Positions 1 to 9,173 are shown, numbered from the stretch's first letter. The stretch: DNA of 47,245 nt from Gammaproteobacteria bacterium (GCA_030428835.1 JAUIEP010000017.1:1-47245); one strand, 5' to 3'. Numbers and translations are program-made. Notes: generated by a model not told the origin, from the sequence alone.

Positions 1-567
1 GCTGAACGGGAAGTCGAAGCCCGCCTGTGCAGCGAGACCCCACGAGTCGTCGACGTCGAGATCCGCGTCGTTAACGGCGCCGCCGGTGAGGTCGCCGAGC
101 AGGCCGATCAGTTCGCCGTCGACTTTCTCGTCGAAGAAATAGGTGTAGTTGAGGCCGATGCCGATATAGGGCTGCCAGCCTTCCATGCCGCCTCGGGGAT
201 GCCATTGCAGGCTCACGGTCGGCGGGAGGTGCTTGGTGGACGCCGCGTCGAGACGCACGCCCGCGACGGCTCCCTGGCCATGGGCGCGCATGTCGTGGTC
301 GAACGGCGTCGCGGCCAACACTTCAATCGCGAAGTTATCGGTCACCATGTAGAACGGGATAATGCCGAGCTGCGTGTCGTCCTTCGCGCGCACTACCGCC
401 TCCACGCCGGGCTGCAGGAAGTTCAGGTCGACGGTATCACTGTCGGTATCGGGATCGACCGTCGCGGCGCCTAGGCGCAGGCCCCAGTCACCCTGTTGGT
501 AGGCCATTGCGGGCACGGTGTTGCCGGCGAGGGCGACGAGCAGCGCCATCGTCAGTGTCTTTTTCAT
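1..567 (-). CDS. ompW: OmpW-family outer membrane protein (C-terminus cut by window edge)
   Basis: This encodes the first 189 residues of a small eight-stranded beta-barrel of the outer membrane; OmpW proteins pass small hydrophobic or cationic compounds. The N-terminus is a signal peptide ending about AMA (residue 22). The mature part shows family hallmarks: ATVDPD near the start, MVTDNFAIEVLAATPFDHD, the TKHLPPTVSLQWHP stretch, and YIGIGLNYTYFFDE. The ATG at 567 is preceded by AAGGAGTG, a near-perfect ribosome site. The frame stays open to base 1, so the end of the barrel lies outside the window. A promoter with an FNR-like palindrome sits just upstream. The call is firm; the transported substrate is not deducible. 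Confidence 0.95.
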   Translation of the reverse strand, partial: MKKTLTMALLVALAGNTVPAMAYQQGDWGLRLGAATVDPDTDSDTVDLNFLQPGVEAVVRAKDDTQLGIIPFYMVTDNFAIEVLAATPFDHDMRAHGQGAVAGVRLDAASTKHLPPTVSLQWHPRGGMEGWQPYIGIGLNYTYFFDEKVDGELIGLLGDLTGGAVNDADLDVDDSWGLAAQAGFDFPFS

Positions 568-623
568 TGCTTCACTCCTTGGCTAGGGCGCGACGCCGTG
601 GTTTCTTTGCATCGCTGGAAGGG

Positions 624-665
624 ATAGTAAGGAGCGGGGAGGTCTCGGGCATTGACCTCAGTCAA
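624..665 (-). promoter_or_regulatory. ompW promoter with FNR/ANR-type palindrome at class II spacing
   Basis: TTGAC-N4-GTCAA is a perfect palindrome at 652-665 and is close to the FNR/ANR consensus TTGAT-N4-ATCAA. On the minus strand a TACTAT hexamer (629-624) can serve as -10. This puts the start of transcription near 617 and the palindrome centre at -41.5, the classical class II activator position. No -35 is recognisable, as expected for an activator-dependent promoter. The leader to the ATG would be about 50 nt. The rest of the 568-809 gap shows nothing else. Confidence 0.6.
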
Positions 666-809
666 CGCAGGGTTAAAGAGGTGTGCACGTCGGATTCAGC
701 ACGATAAATCAGCTAGTTACGATAACAACCTGAGCCTTGATCCAGGCCGGTTCGACAGCGGCCGCGATGCAGCCAAATGCGGTTTGACCGAGTCTCCCGG
801 CCGCCGCGT

Positions 810-1532
810 TCAGCTCGCCGCCAGGACGGCAAGCACGATCATGCGCAGGGCCAGCAGCGTCACCAGCAAGCGGAACAGGCGCGCGAAATTCACCTGCGGC
901 ACGAACGTGCGCAGGCGCGTGCCGACCCACGAGCCCGCGATGCCGGCGAGCACCATGCCGGCGAGTAGTTGCCACCAGGGCGCGAAACTGAAGCCGATCA
1001 GCACGAAGGCGCCGACGCGAATGGCGTGGTTGAGACACATATACAACGCGGTGTTGACCACCAGCCAGTCGCGTTCCTCGTTGCGCCGCAACAGCACCGC
1101 CGCGCCCACCGGCCCCGTGGCACCGGCGAGCATGCCGAGTCCTGTCTGGTAGAAACCCAGGAGCACCAGCGGGGCCTGTCCGCTGCCGCCGACCGCGGGC
1201 AGCGGCAACCAGGTGATGGCCAGCACGAGGACACCGATAACGGCGGGCAACCACTGCACGTCGAGTACCTGGTAGATCTCGCCCCCGAGCCAGGCGCCGG
1301 CGAGCGCGCCGGCCACGAAGGCCGGCACGATGCCCCAGTCGATATGGCGTGCACCGAAGGCGGCGCGCGAGATGTTGCTGGCGAGTTGCGTGGCGGCGTG
1401 CAGCGGAATGATCGCGGACGCCGGCACCAGCCCGGTCATGAGCGTGATCAGCAGGATGCCCCCGCCCATACCCATAACGCCCGCCAGGCAGGACGTGAAA
1501 AACGCTATGGGGACAAGCGCAAACTCGCTCAC
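810..1532 (-). CDS. TSUP (TauE/SafE) family membrane permease
   Basis: A 240-residue polytopic inner-membrane protein of the TSUP family, whose members export sulfite, sulfoacetate or related small anions. It starts with the typical first helix followed by GVMGMGGGILL, the glycine-rich family motif. A second family-like half begins around residue 130 with FYQTGLGMLAGATGP. Nearly the whole length is hydrophobic, with about seven or eight segments. The start is GTG at 1532, behind GGAGCATCCG. It is transcribed away from the P450 gene, with 88 bp between them. Substrate cannot be told from sequence; nothing nearby points to sulfonate metabolism. Confidence 0.85.
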   Translation of the reverse strand: MSEFALVPIAFFTSCLAGVMGMGGGILLITLMTGLVPASAIIPLHAATQLASNISRAAFGARHIDWGIVPAFVAGALAGAWLGGEIYQVLDVQWLPAVIGVLVLAITWLPLPAVGGSGQAPLVLLGFYQTGLGMLAGATGPVGAAVLLRRNEERDWLVVNTALYMCLNHAIRVGAFVLIGFSFAPWWQLLAGMVLAGIAGSWVGTRLRTFVPQVNFARLFRLLVTLLALRMIVLAVLAAS

Positions 1533-1561
1533 CGGATGCTCCTCACCGGGCAGGCACCACG

Positions 1562-1590
1562 TTTACCCGGGTTTGCCGCGAGTCTACACT
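1562..1590 (+). promoter_or_regulatory. sigma70-type promoter for the P450 gene
   Basis: TTTACC (1562-1567) and TACACT (1585-1590) are separated by 17 bp, each matching four of six consensus bases. The predicted transcript begins about 24 nt before the ATG at 1621. Confidence 0.5.
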
Positions 1591-1620
1591 AGCCTTGCAG
1601 AAGACCGGGGAATGTTCGCC

Positions 1621-2847
1621 ATGCAGGAAGCCAATAACGCCACCTCCGCCACGCCCGTCCCCGGGTGGTACGGGGCCGACCCGTTCGCGACCGACCTGAA
1701 GCCCAATCCCCACGGCTACTACCGCGAGTTGCGCGAGCGCCAGCCTGTGAACCTGACGCCCATGGGCGAATGGCGCCTGAGCCGCTATGCCGACATCCAG
1801 CGACTGTTGAAGCACTCCGACGTCGGCGTGCGCGACACCAGCGGCATCATCCCCGGCGAGACGGCCGAGGACAGCGCGGGCTCGAAGTTCATCCTGCGCC
1901 TGGACCCGCCGGACCACGACCGCATCCGCAACCTGGTGAACAAGGCCTTCACGCCGCGCGCGCTGGACGCCATCCGCCCCGCCATCGAACCGCTGGTGCG
2001 GGGCGAGATGGAACGCATCGCCGGGCAGGGTGAGATGGATGTCGTTGCGGACCTCGCGCTCGTCGTGCCCGCCGCGTCCATGTGCGCGATGCTCGGCGTG
2101 CCCTTCGAGGACCGCCACTACCTGAGCGAACTCGTATCGCTGGTGACCTACCGCCTCGCCATCAGCGCGTACCCGCATCTCAGGGAAAAGTCAGAGGCCG
2201 CGATCATGGAACTCGCCGGCTACCTGGTGACACTGCTGGAGGAGCGGCGCCGCAATCCCGGTGACGACATTCTCAGCCAGCTCGTCACGGCGGAGGAGCA
2301 TGGCGACAAGCTCGACAACGATGAACTGCTGCAGCAGAGCATCGGCCTGCTGGTGGCGGGACTGGAAACCACCATCGGCCTCATCGCCAACGGCATGGTG
2401 TGCTTCTCGCGCTACCCGGAGCAGTTCGAGCGCCTGGCCGCGAACCCGGCACTCGCGGCCACAGCCGTGGAGGAATGCCTGCGCTTCGAGCCCTCGGTAC
2501 CGGTGACCCGGCGCATCCTATGGCGCGATACGCCGTTCGGCGACTACACCATCCCGGCGAACGCGGTGGTCTACGCCATACTCATCGGCGCGAACCGCGA
2601 CCCGGACATGTTCACGAACCCGGACACGTTCGACATCGCGCGCAACGAAGCGAAGCACTGCTCCTTCGGCGGCGGCATTCACTTCTGCCTGGGCTCGCAC
2701 CTCGCGCGCATGAACGCGCAGATCGCGTTCACGGAAATGGCGAGCCGGTTCACGGATTTCGTGGCGGATGAGTCACGCCGCGAGTGGGCGCCCTCGTTGT
2801 TTCGCATACCCGGTAGTATCCCGGCGACGTTCCGCCTGCGCCACTGA
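1621..2847 (+). CDS. Cytochrome P450
   Basis: A soluble bacterial class I P450 of 408 residues that would insert oxygen into an unactivated C-H bond using a ferredoxin and reductase encoded elsewhere. The heme-binding loop FGGGIHFCLG is complete, with the cysteine ligand at residue 356. The I-helix carries AGLETT for oxygen activation. The ExxR pair of the K-helix is ECLR. The ATG at 1621 is preferred because GGGGAATG lies about seven bases upstream; the ATG at 1612 adds three residues and has no spacing for a ribosome site. The frame is open far upstream, but that part lacks P450 features. The substrate is unknown; proximity to a steroid-type cluster makes a terpenoid or steroid plausible, but this is only inference. 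Confidence 0.93.
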   Translation: MQEANNATSATPVPGWYGADPFATDLKPNPHGYYRELRERQPVNLTPMGEWRLSRYADIQRLLKHSDVGVRDTSGIIPGETAEDSAGSKFILRLDPPDHDRIRNLVNKAFTPRALDAIRPAIEPLVRGEMERIAGQGEMDVVADLALVVPAASMCAMLGVPFEDRHYLSELVSLVTYRLAISAYPHLREKSEAAIMELAGYLVTLLEERRRNPGDDILSQLVTAEEHGDKLDNDELLQQSIGLLVAGLETTIGLIANGMVCFSRYPEQFERLAANPALAATAVEECLRFEPSVPVTRRILWRDTPFGDYTIPANAVVYAILIGANRDPDMFTNPDTFDIARNEAKHCSFGGGIHFCLGSHLARMNAQIAFTEMASRFTDFVADESRREWAPSLFRIPGSIPATFRLRH

Positions 2848-2961
2848 GTGAACAACCCTCCGGGTACTTGATCTCCTGGAAGGCCTGCGGCGGGCAGCAG
2901 CGCGCACCCCTTCAACACCGTCCGCTACGGACATGCCCCTCACCTGCCCTGTCGCCAAAAT

Positions 2962-2984
2962 TTTTATAGCCGTGCGCTATAAAA
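2962..2984. repeat. Perfect 9-bp inverted repeat, 5-bp spacer
   Basis: TTTTATAGC and GCTATAAAA flank CGTGC. It lies 115 bp after the P450 stop and about 105 bp before the next start, at the beginning of an AT-rich stretch that contrasts with the surrounding GC-rich DNA. It could be an operator for the downstream secreted protein or a weak transcript-end hairpin. The stem is AT-rich and no U-run follows, so an intrinsic terminator is unlikely. Confidence 0.5.
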
Positions 2985-3089
2985 CCAAAACAAGACAAGC
3001 GAATATCGGTCTAAAAAAGGCTTCCAATCACTAAACGCGGCTTTTAACTTAAAAATAGCGAACTTTTGCAGCAACTACAGGGAAGTCGC

Positions 3090-6020
3090 ATGGACGCGCC
3101 CGTCAGCCACAAACTCCTGCTTAATCTCCCGGTACGCATCATGATTCATCTACCCAAGCACTGCCTTTGGGCCGTTTTTCTCTTGTTGTTACATTCACTC
3201 AATGCTCAGGCACAGGTGTTTGACGCCGATAACGACGGCGTCCCCGATACCGTCGACCGCTGCCCGCTTTCCACCGACCTGGCCGGTCCCGTGCCCACGG
3301 AAACACTGTGCGAGGGTTGTCTCGGTGATGCCCAGACAGTGGAGGGGTGCAACGCCAGCGACATCATCAGCTGCCGCCCGGGACCCAACTCACAGGACGT
3401 CAAGTACGGCGTAAAGCCGGCGAATGTCGAAAAATACCTGGCGCGGCGCGCATGGGCTGGAAAATGCCCGATCATTGAGCCTCCTCCGCCGCCCGAGGAG
3501 GTGTTGGGCGCGGCGTCAGACACTGATCCGCTGACGCTGGAACTCGCCGGCGGACGTTTGGACGTGCCGGCAGCGGCATTACCTGAAGGTACGGAGATAC
3601 GCCTCGGCGTGAGCCCTGCTGACGCACTCGAGCCAGGGGTGATCGCGGACAACGAAGTGGCGGTCAGTCCGGTTTACCACCTCACATTTCCCGACGCGCT
3701 TGTTCCATTCTCCAACCTCGCCTTACGCGTTAACGTGCCGACCGACCTGCCTCCCGGAATTTACGTCAGGATGCGCGTCGAGGGAGGCGCACTCAGCGAG
3801 GGCATTGACGATAGCGGCTGGATGCCGGTGATCGGTACCTATGACCCGACAGCGGGAACGTATACCCTGCCGCTGGCAGCGGCAGCGCCCGCGATATCGC
3901 TGGTGGTCCTGCAACAGCCGGATTTCGTGCCACAGCCCGAAGGGTCCGCGTTCGGCAATAACGCCCTTGCGAGGCGCGAGACACCAATGCAAGGGCTGTT
4001 GAGCGCCGGCACGTGGTCTGACTTCTTTAGCGCACTGCTCGGCATCAATCGCGCCGAGGCAATTGCCGCACCGCCGCGCACGAATCTGGGCGACCATGGC
4101 TGGGCGATTATCTGTAAGCCCGATGACTTCGATCCCGCAGCCCCCAACCCCTGCGACCCGGCACAACTGGAGCTCACAATCGGTTTTCTGCAGGTCAGCG
4201 GCATTGCGATGCACGAGGCCGCGAGCACGCTGAGAACCAATGGCTTTAATGAGGCGGCGCTGGCCACCGTGACCCTTGCGGAACTGCGCCAGGCCCCCGT
4301 GGTGTACGCGTTTTGGGACCCAGACGGCGCCAGTGCGGCAAACAACACCTATTTTCTCGTAAGTGTAACCGATCTACTGAAGGACTACCCGGGGATAGCG
4401 GGTTGGTACGAGTTCGCAACGCAGGTCATGCTGCTGGACTATCGGGGAAACAGCCCGAACGTGCCGATACACGAATTGTTTCATGGCGTGCAGAAGGCTT
4501 CCCGCCCGGACTGGATGAAAATACCCTGGCTCAGCGAGAGCACGGCGTCCGCAGTCCAGACCCTCTCTGCCACAGAACCTGTGAAGGGGAAGGACTTTCG
4601 CCACGAGGGAGTCTGGCGTAACTGGGAGCTGCCGCTGAACGATAACGGCACTCCCACGGCCACCGCGGACTGGCAGCGGATTGCGCCGTATACCGTGGCC
4701 GAGTTCTGGCTCAGTGCCGATCCCGATCTATCGCAGCTCGATGAATTGATCACCGGTGTGGTACCCGACAACGGCACGGACTACGCCGCCGTCTCCGCGC
4801 AAATGCAGTCTGCGGGCATGCCCGCTATGGACGAGGCGTTCTCCACTGTCATCAGGGAGCGCGCCCAGGCTGGCGGTTACCCACACTGCGGACAGTTAAT
4901 CGACGCGGGCAACCCTTCCGGTCCCCGCACCCTTGTCGATCCCGTGGAGTGCACGGAGACACGCTGCAGCCTGGGAGACTACCTGCCCCTGGACCTGCAG
5001 CCACTGGCCGCCCTGTGCTACCGGCCACTGGTAAGTTTCGCGGACCCGTTGACCTGCGAGGCCGGCGAGACATACTCCTTGTCCTTTGAGGGCGAGACCG
5101 GCCGTCACGAATACTACGTCGACGCCACCCCGCGACTGCCCGGGGAGGAAGTGGCCTCGGCGCCGCTGGCGTTCGAGCTGTGGGCGCTGAACAGGGGCAT
5201 AACCGATAATGACCCCGCGGAGGACCCACCCGCCGTGGTGATCGAGAAAAAATGCAACACGATCGAAGAACCTACTGTGATCTTCGTCCGGCAAGACCTT
5301 ACAACCACATCCGACGCTGCAGTGACCGGCTTCTCTACGCCCACCATTCTGGATTCTCCAATAAACGAGCGACGGGGCAAGCGCTACACGTCTTTCGAGG
5401 ACGAAAGCCAACTGAGCTTTATCCAGACAACCTACAGACGTAACGCGGTGTTCGAGCAGGACGCGACCGTATTCGTCCCCCCGCTCGGCTCCAATACATG
5501 GTCCGAGAGCACTAACGCGAGGGCAGAATGGCAGGGCACTGAAACGGGCCCCTTCTATTTTACCGACGCCTCCTCGTCAATCTCCAGTCAGGCCAGCATA
5601 TCGCCAAGTATCACGACAGTTTCAGGGACGATGGAGACAATGGCAGAAGCCTGGAACGAGCGGTCACTATCGGACGGTGCGCAGGGCTCCGCCAATGCGA
5701 TTTACCGTTATCGCACGAAAGATGAACCGGCGCGGCTTGATGTCACCTGGGATTGCGGGCTGGCACTCGTCAGTGTCGTTGTTACCAGCATCGACAATAG
5801 CACGAGCCCGATAAATGAGACCTTTGATAAACAGTATCCTGAGTTCTACCCCTGGGAGTGCGGCGAGCACAACTGGAATGTGCCAGCCGATCACGATGTC
5901 ACGGTCAGGCTCCGGTCCTATTGGAATGCGGGCCGTTATAAAAACGGTACCACCTGGGACGGCAATGTGCAGGCGGAAGGCGGTAGCTACAGCATCGAGC
6001 TCCAGACGGTGGCCCCCTGA
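3090..6020 (+). CDS. Large secreted HExxH protein with thrombospondin type-3 calcium motif
   Basis: I do not recognise the family. A signal sequence with a hydrophobic core (CLWAVFLLLL) ends near residue 41 (AQA). It is followed by DADNDGVPD (45-53), a thrombospondin type-3/calcium-binding repeat, then a cysteine-containing segment. HELFH at 461-465 matches the zinc-metallopeptidase motif. WLSE with Glu483 gives HExxH-x17-E, the layout of gluzincin peptidases. The C-terminal 300 residues look beta-rich and have scattered cysteines that could form disulfides. The ATG at 3090 has AGGGAAG upstream; an ATG at 3141 would give a more usual signal-peptide length but lacks a ribosome site. Total length is 976 residues. 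An extracellular or periplasmic metalloprotease is the best guess; catalysis is not shown. Codon use looks somewhat less GC-rich than its neighbours. Confidence 0.7.
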   Translation: MDAPVSHKLLLNLPVRIMIHLPKHCLWAVFLLLLHSLNAQAQVFDADNDGVPDTVDRCPLSTDLAGPVPTETLCEGCLGDAQTVEGCNASDIISCRPGPNSQDVKYGVKPANVEKYLARRAWAGKCPIIEPPPPPEEVLGAASDTDPLTLELAGGRLDVPAAALPEGTEIRLGVSPADALEPGVIADNEVAVSPVYHLTFPDALVPFSNLALRVNVPTDLPPGIYVRMRVEGGALSEGIDDSGWMPVIGTYDPTAGTYTLPLAAAAPAISLVVLQQPDFVPQPEGSAFGNNALARRETPMQGLLSAGTWSDFFSALLGINRAEAIAAPPRTNLGDHGWAIICKPDDFDPAAPNPCDPAQLELTIGFLQVSGIAMHEAASTLRTNGFNEAALATVTLAELRQAPVVYAFWDPDGASAANNTYFLVSVTDLLKDYPGIAGWYEFATQVMLLDYRGNSPNVPIHELFHGVQKASRPDWMKIPWLSESTASAVQTLSATEPVKGKDFRHEGVWRNWELPLNDNGTPTATADWQRIAPYTVAEFWLSADPDLSQLDELITGVVPDNGTDYAAVSAQMQSAGMPAMDEAFSTVIRERAQAGGYPHCGQLIDAGNPSGPRTLVDPVECTETRCSLGDYLPLDLQPLAALCYRPLVSFADPLTCEAGETYSLSFEGETGRHEYYVDATPRLPGEEVASAPLAFELWALNRGITDNDPAEDPPAVVIEKKCNTIEEPTVIFVRQDLTTTSDAAVTGFSTPTILDSPINERRGKRYTSFEDESQLSFIQTTYRRNAVFEQDATVFVPPLGSNTWSESTNARAEWQGTETGPFYFTDASSSISSQASISPSITTVSGTMETMAEAWNERSLSDGAQGSANAIYRYRTKDEPARLDVTWDCGLALVSVVVTSIDNSTSPINETFDKQYPEFYPWECGEHNWNVPADHDVTVRLRSYWNAGRYKNGTTWDGNVQAEGGSYSIELQTVAP

Positions 6021-6052
6021 GTGGGTGCGCCGTTTCATGCTGCCAGCCGGGG

Positions 6053-7069
6053 CTAGCCCATCGGGTACTTGATCTCCCGGGTGACCGCGTTGATGCGGCC
6101 CAGCGTCTCGGCGTCCAGCGTCACATCGGCCGCGGCAAGCAGGTCCGGCACCTGTTCCACGCTGGTGGCGCCCACTATCGTCGAGGCGACGAAGTCGTGC
6201 TGCTTGCTCCACGCCACCGCCAGCGTGACCACGGACATGCCGAGGTCCGCGGCAATTTCCTGGAAGCGTTCGGTGGAGGCCAGTGTGGCCTCGTTGACGA
6301 AGCGGTGCATCATCGCCTGCTGACGCTTTGGCGCGTCCCTGTAGTGGGTGAAACGTGCGCCCGCGGGGAAGTTGCCGCCGTTGTACTTGCCGCTGAGTAC
6401 GCCCCCGGCAATCGGTGAGTACGGGATCAGGCTGACCTGCTCGGCGCGGCACACCTGCGCGAGCTCATCCTCGAAGCGGCGATTGTTCAGGCTGAAGTTG
6501 TTCTGGATCGTCTCGTAACGCGACACACCGAGTACATCCGACGCCCACAGGCTTTTTGTCAGGCCGTAGCTGGTCTCGTTGCTGCAGCCGAGGATGCGCA
6601 CCTTGCCGGCACTGACCAGCTCCTCCAGCGCCAGCAGCGTCTCCTCGTAGCCGAACTCCCAGTCCGGCCAGTGCGTCTGGTACAGGTCGATGTAGTCGGT
6701 GTCGAGGCGCGCCAGGCTGGTCTCGACGGCGCGCACGATATGGTGGCGATCAAGGCCCGTCTTGCCGCCGCGCAGGGGCGCCTTGATCCACACGTGGCTG
6801 GGGCCGGCCACCTTGGAGGCGATGATCAGTTCGTCGCGGTTCTTGGTCTTTAACCAGCGGCCGAGGATTTCCTCCGTGGCGCCCTGGTACTTCTCGTCCG
6901 GAGGTACGGGATACATCTCGGCAGTGTCGTAGAAGTCGACGCCGGCCTCGTAGGCCATGTCGAGGATGCGGAAGGCCGTTTTTTCGTCCGCCTGGTTACC
7001 GAAGGTCATGGTACCCATGCAGATGTCGGACACGACGATGCCGCTCCGGCCAAGACGGTTCCTGTTCAA
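6053..7069 (-). CDS. Aldo-keto reductase
   Basis: An NADPH-dependent (beta/alpha)8 oxidoreductase of 338 residues, nearest to the Tas/general-stress branch of the family. The catalytic tetrad is visible: Asp48, Tyr53 (DTAEMY), Lys86 (IIASKV) and His133 (THWPD). The coenzyme-binding region near the C-terminus (STIVGATSVEQV) is intact. The start is a TTG at 7069 because AAGGAG lies eight bases upstream; the longer open frame begins with a low-complexity Pro/Arg stretch unlike the family. It is the last gene of the minus-strand run that contains the ring-cleavage genes, 47 bp after the aldolase. A role in reducing a ketone intermediate of the same pathway is inference. Confidence 0.9.
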   Translation of the reverse strand: MNRNRLGRSGIVVSDICMGTMTFGNQADEKTAFRILDMAYEAGVDFYDTAEMYPVPPDEKYQGATEEILGRWLKTKNRDELIIASKVAGPSHVWIKAPLRGGKTGLDRHHIVRAVETSLARLDTDYIDLYQTHWPDWEFGYEETLLALEELVSAGKVRILGCSNETSYGLTKSLWASDVLGVSRYETIQNNFSLNNRRFEDELAQVCRAEQVSLIPYSPIAGGVLSGKYNGGNFPAGARFTHYRDAPKRQQAMMHRFVNEATLASTERFQEIAADLGMSVVTLAVAWSKQHDFVASTIVGATSVEQVPDLLAAADVTLDAETLGRINAVTREIKYPMG

Positions 7070-7116
7070 GCCTGCAACTCCTTGGGCCGCGCGCGGCCGA
7101 GGCAAAGACGCCTAGC

Positions 7117-8157
7117 TTAGAGGACGCCCCGCTCCTTGGCCATATCGAGGGCGAGATCCTCGATCATGTCCTCCTGGCCGCCCACGGTCTTGCGCCGGCC
7201 GAGCTCCACGAGGATGTCGCGACTGGACAGGCCGTACTTGGCGGCGCTGCGCTTGGCGAACAACAGGAAGGAGGAATAGACACCGGCCCAGCCCAGCGTG
7301 AGCGAGTCGCGGTCGACGCGCACCATGTGGTCCATGAGCGGCACGATGAGATCCTCGGCCACGTCCATGGCCTTGAACAGGTCGACGCCGGTCTGAACGC
7401 CCATGCGGTCGCACACGGCGAGGAACACCTCGAGCGGCGTGTTGCCGGCGCCGGCGCCCAGACCGGCCAGCGAGCCGTCGATGCGATTGGCGCCCGCCTC
7501 CACCGCCGCCAGGGAATTGGCGATGCCCATGGCGAGGTTGTGGTGGCCGTGGAAACCCAGTTCGGTCTCCGGCTTCAGTTCCCTGCGCGCCAGCGCGACG
7601 CGGGCGGTGACGTCATCGGGCAGCATGTAGCCCGCGGAATCGGTGATGTACACGCAGTTGGCGCCGTAGGACTCCATCAGCTTGAGCTGTTCCAGCAGGG
7701 GTTCCGGCTCGATCATGTGCGCCATCATCAGGAAGCCAACGGTGTCGAGGCCGTCGATCTGGCTGGCCATGCCGATGTGCTGCTCGGAGACGTCCGCCTC
7801 GGTGCAGTGCGTGGCCACGCGAATCGTGCCGATGCCGCAATCGACGGCCATCTGCAGGTGATCGACGGTGCCGATACCCGGCAACAGCAGTGCGGACACC
7901 TTCGTGTTCTTCACCGCCTTGCATACGGCGCTCAGGTACTCCTGGTCGCTTGCCGCGGGAAAACCGTAGTTCACGCTCTTGCCGCCCAGCCCGTCGCCGT
8001 GCGTGACCTCGATCATCGGGATGCCCGCTGCGTCCATCGCGGTGGCGATGGTCACCATCTGCTCCACCGTGATCTGGTGCTGCTTGGGGTGCATGCCGTC
8101 GCGCAGGCACATGTCGTGTACGGTGATTTTTTTGCCTTCAAGATTCATCTGATTCAT
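7117..8157 (-). CDS. hsaF: 4-hydroxy-2-oxovalerate aldolase (HsaF/TesG/MhpE type)
   Basis: A class II, divalent-metal pyruvate aldolase that splits 4-hydroxy-2-oxo acids into pyruvate and an aldehyde, which its partner dehydrogenase takes up through a channel. The HMGL-like TIM barrel begins with the signature [15 protein letters not shown] (residues 14-28, with Arg19 and Asp20). The metal site [11 protein letters not shown] is present, and a C-terminal communication domain of normal size makes up the 346 residues. In steroid degraders the substrate is 4-hydroxy-2-oxohexanoate, giving propanal. The ATG at 8157 is used; a second ATG at 8148 is equally possible. The gene is separated from its dehydrogenase partner by a REP-like element, unlike the usual tight coupling. 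Confidence 0.93.
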   Translation of the reverse strand: MNQMNLEGKKITVHDMCLRDGMHPKQHQITVEQMVTIATAMDAAGIPMIEVTHGDGLGGKSVNYGFPAASDQEYLSAVCKAVKNTKVSALLLPGIGTVDHLQMAVDCGIGTIRVATHCTEADVSEQHIGMASQIDGLDTVGFLMMAHMIEPEPLLEQLKLMESYGANCVYITDSAGYMLPDDVTARVALARRELKPETELGFHGHHNLAMGIANSLAAVEAGANRIDGSLAGLGAGAGNTPLEVFLAVCDRMGVQTGVDLFKAMDVAEDLIVPLMDHMVRVDRDSLTLGWAGVYSSFLLFAKRSAAKYGLSSRDILVELGRRKTVGGQEDMIEDLALDMAKERGVL

Positions 8158-8174
8158 CTCTATATTGCGCGTTC

Positions 8175-8252
8175 GTCATCCCCGTGAAGGCGGGGATCCA
8201 GCGACTGGGAGAGCCTTGGCACTCACTGGATTCCCGCCTGCGCGGGAATGAC
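8175..8252. repeat. REP-like inverted pair of palindromic units
   Basis: Two related 27-bp units face each other: 8175-8201 (GTCATCCCCG...GGATCCAG) and 8226-8252 (CTGGATTCCC...GGGAATGAC). Each can fold on itself through its CCCCG/CGGGG or CCCG/CGGG arms, and the two can also pair with each other. The form matches the dispersed GTCATTCCCGC-type extragenic palindromes common in proteobacterial genomes. It fills most of the 107-bp space between the dehydrogenase and aldolase genes, so a transcript of the operon would carry a strong stem here. Confidence 0.8.
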
Positions 8253-8264
8253 TCCCTTCGGCTC

Positions 8265-9173
8265 TCAAGCAGCAACCGGCGTAAAGTTCCCCGCCAGGAT
8301 TTCCTCGGCGTACATCTCCGCCGTCCTCAAGCCCGCCGCCGTCATGATGTCGAGGTTACCGGCGTACTTCGGCAGGAAGTCGCCGAGGCCCTCCACCTCC
8401 ATGTAAATGGACACGCGCTTGCCGTCGAAGACCGGGCCGTTCTTCAGCGTGTAGCCGGGCACATACTTCTGCACCTCGGCGATCATGTCGTGGATGGACT
8501 GCGTGATGGCCGCCTGGTCCGGCTCGTCCACGGTCAGGCAGTGGATGGTATCGCGCATGATCAGCGGCGGCTCGGCGGGGTTGATGATAATGATCGCCTT
8601 GCCCTCCTGCGCGCCGCCGCAGACCTCGATGCCCTTGGCCGTGGTGCGGGTGAACTCGTCGATATTCTTGCGCGTGCCGGGCCCCGCGGACTTGCTGCTG
8701 ACCGTGGCGACGATCTCGCCATAGGCCACTGGCTGCACGCGGCTCACCGCGGCCACCAGCGGGATCGTGGCCTGGCCGCCGCAGGTCACCATGTTCACGT
8801 TCATGGCGTGGGCCGCCACCGCGTCGGCGAGGTTGACCGGCGGCACGCAGAAGGGGCCGATGGCGGCCGGCGTCAGGTCGATCATGACCGCGCCCTGCTC
8901 GTTCACCTTGCGGCTGTTCTCCGCGTGCACGTAAGCGGAGGTGGCGTCGAAACAGATCTGTACGCCGTCGGCCTTCATGGTCGGCAGCATACCGTCCACC
9001 CCGTCGGCGGTCGTCTTCAGGCCCATCTCGGCGGCGCGCGCGAGCCCGGGGGAATCGGGAATGACACCGACCATCCACACGGGCTCTATCACCTCGCTGC
9101 GCATGGCCTTCATCAGCAGGTCCGTGCCGATATTGCCGGGACCGATGATGGCTGCTTTGATTTTTTCACTCAT
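8265..9173 (-). CDS. hsaG: Acetaldehyde/propanal dehydrogenase, CoA-acylating (HsaG/TesF/MhpF type)
   Basis: A 302-residue enzyme that oxidises the aldehyde released by the aldolase to acyl-CoA with NAD+ and CoA. The N-terminal Rossmann loop GPGNIG spans residues 11-16. The catalytic cysteine is Cys131 in VTCGGQAT, at the position known for BphJ-type enzymes. Length and both domains are normal, and it ends with the family's [10 protein letters not shown]-like tail. The start is ATG at 9173 with a weak AGAGAA upstream. It lies 34 bp after the hydratase and 107 bp before the aldolase. In a steroid pathway its product would be propionyl-CoA; with other meta-cleavage pathways it would be acetyl-CoA. 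Confidence 0.94.
   Translation of the reverse strand: MSEKIKAAIIGPGNIGTDLLMKAMRSEVIEPVWMVGVIPDSPGLARAAEMGLKTTADGVDGMLPTMKADGVQICFDATSAYVHAENSRKVNEQGAVMIDLTPAAIGPFCVPPVNLADAVAAHAMNVNMVTCGGQATIPLVAAVSRVQPVAYGEIVATVSSKSAGPGTRKNIDEFTRTTAKGIEVCGGAQEGKAIIIINPAEPPLIMRDTIHCLTVDEPDQAAITQSIHDMIAEVQKYVPGYTLKNGPVFDGKRVSIYMEVEGLGDFLPKYAGNLDIMTAAGLRTAEMYAEEILAGNFTPVAA

Noticed and set aside
1330-1620. N-terminal extension of the P450 by the open upstream frame
   Set aside because: It is antisense to the TSUP gene, lacks family similarity, and a promoter and ribosome site support a start at 1621.
8175-8252. CRISPR or insertion-sequence remnant
   Set aside because: Only two units in inverted orientation with no spacer series, transposase or target duplication; an extragenic palindrome pair fits better.
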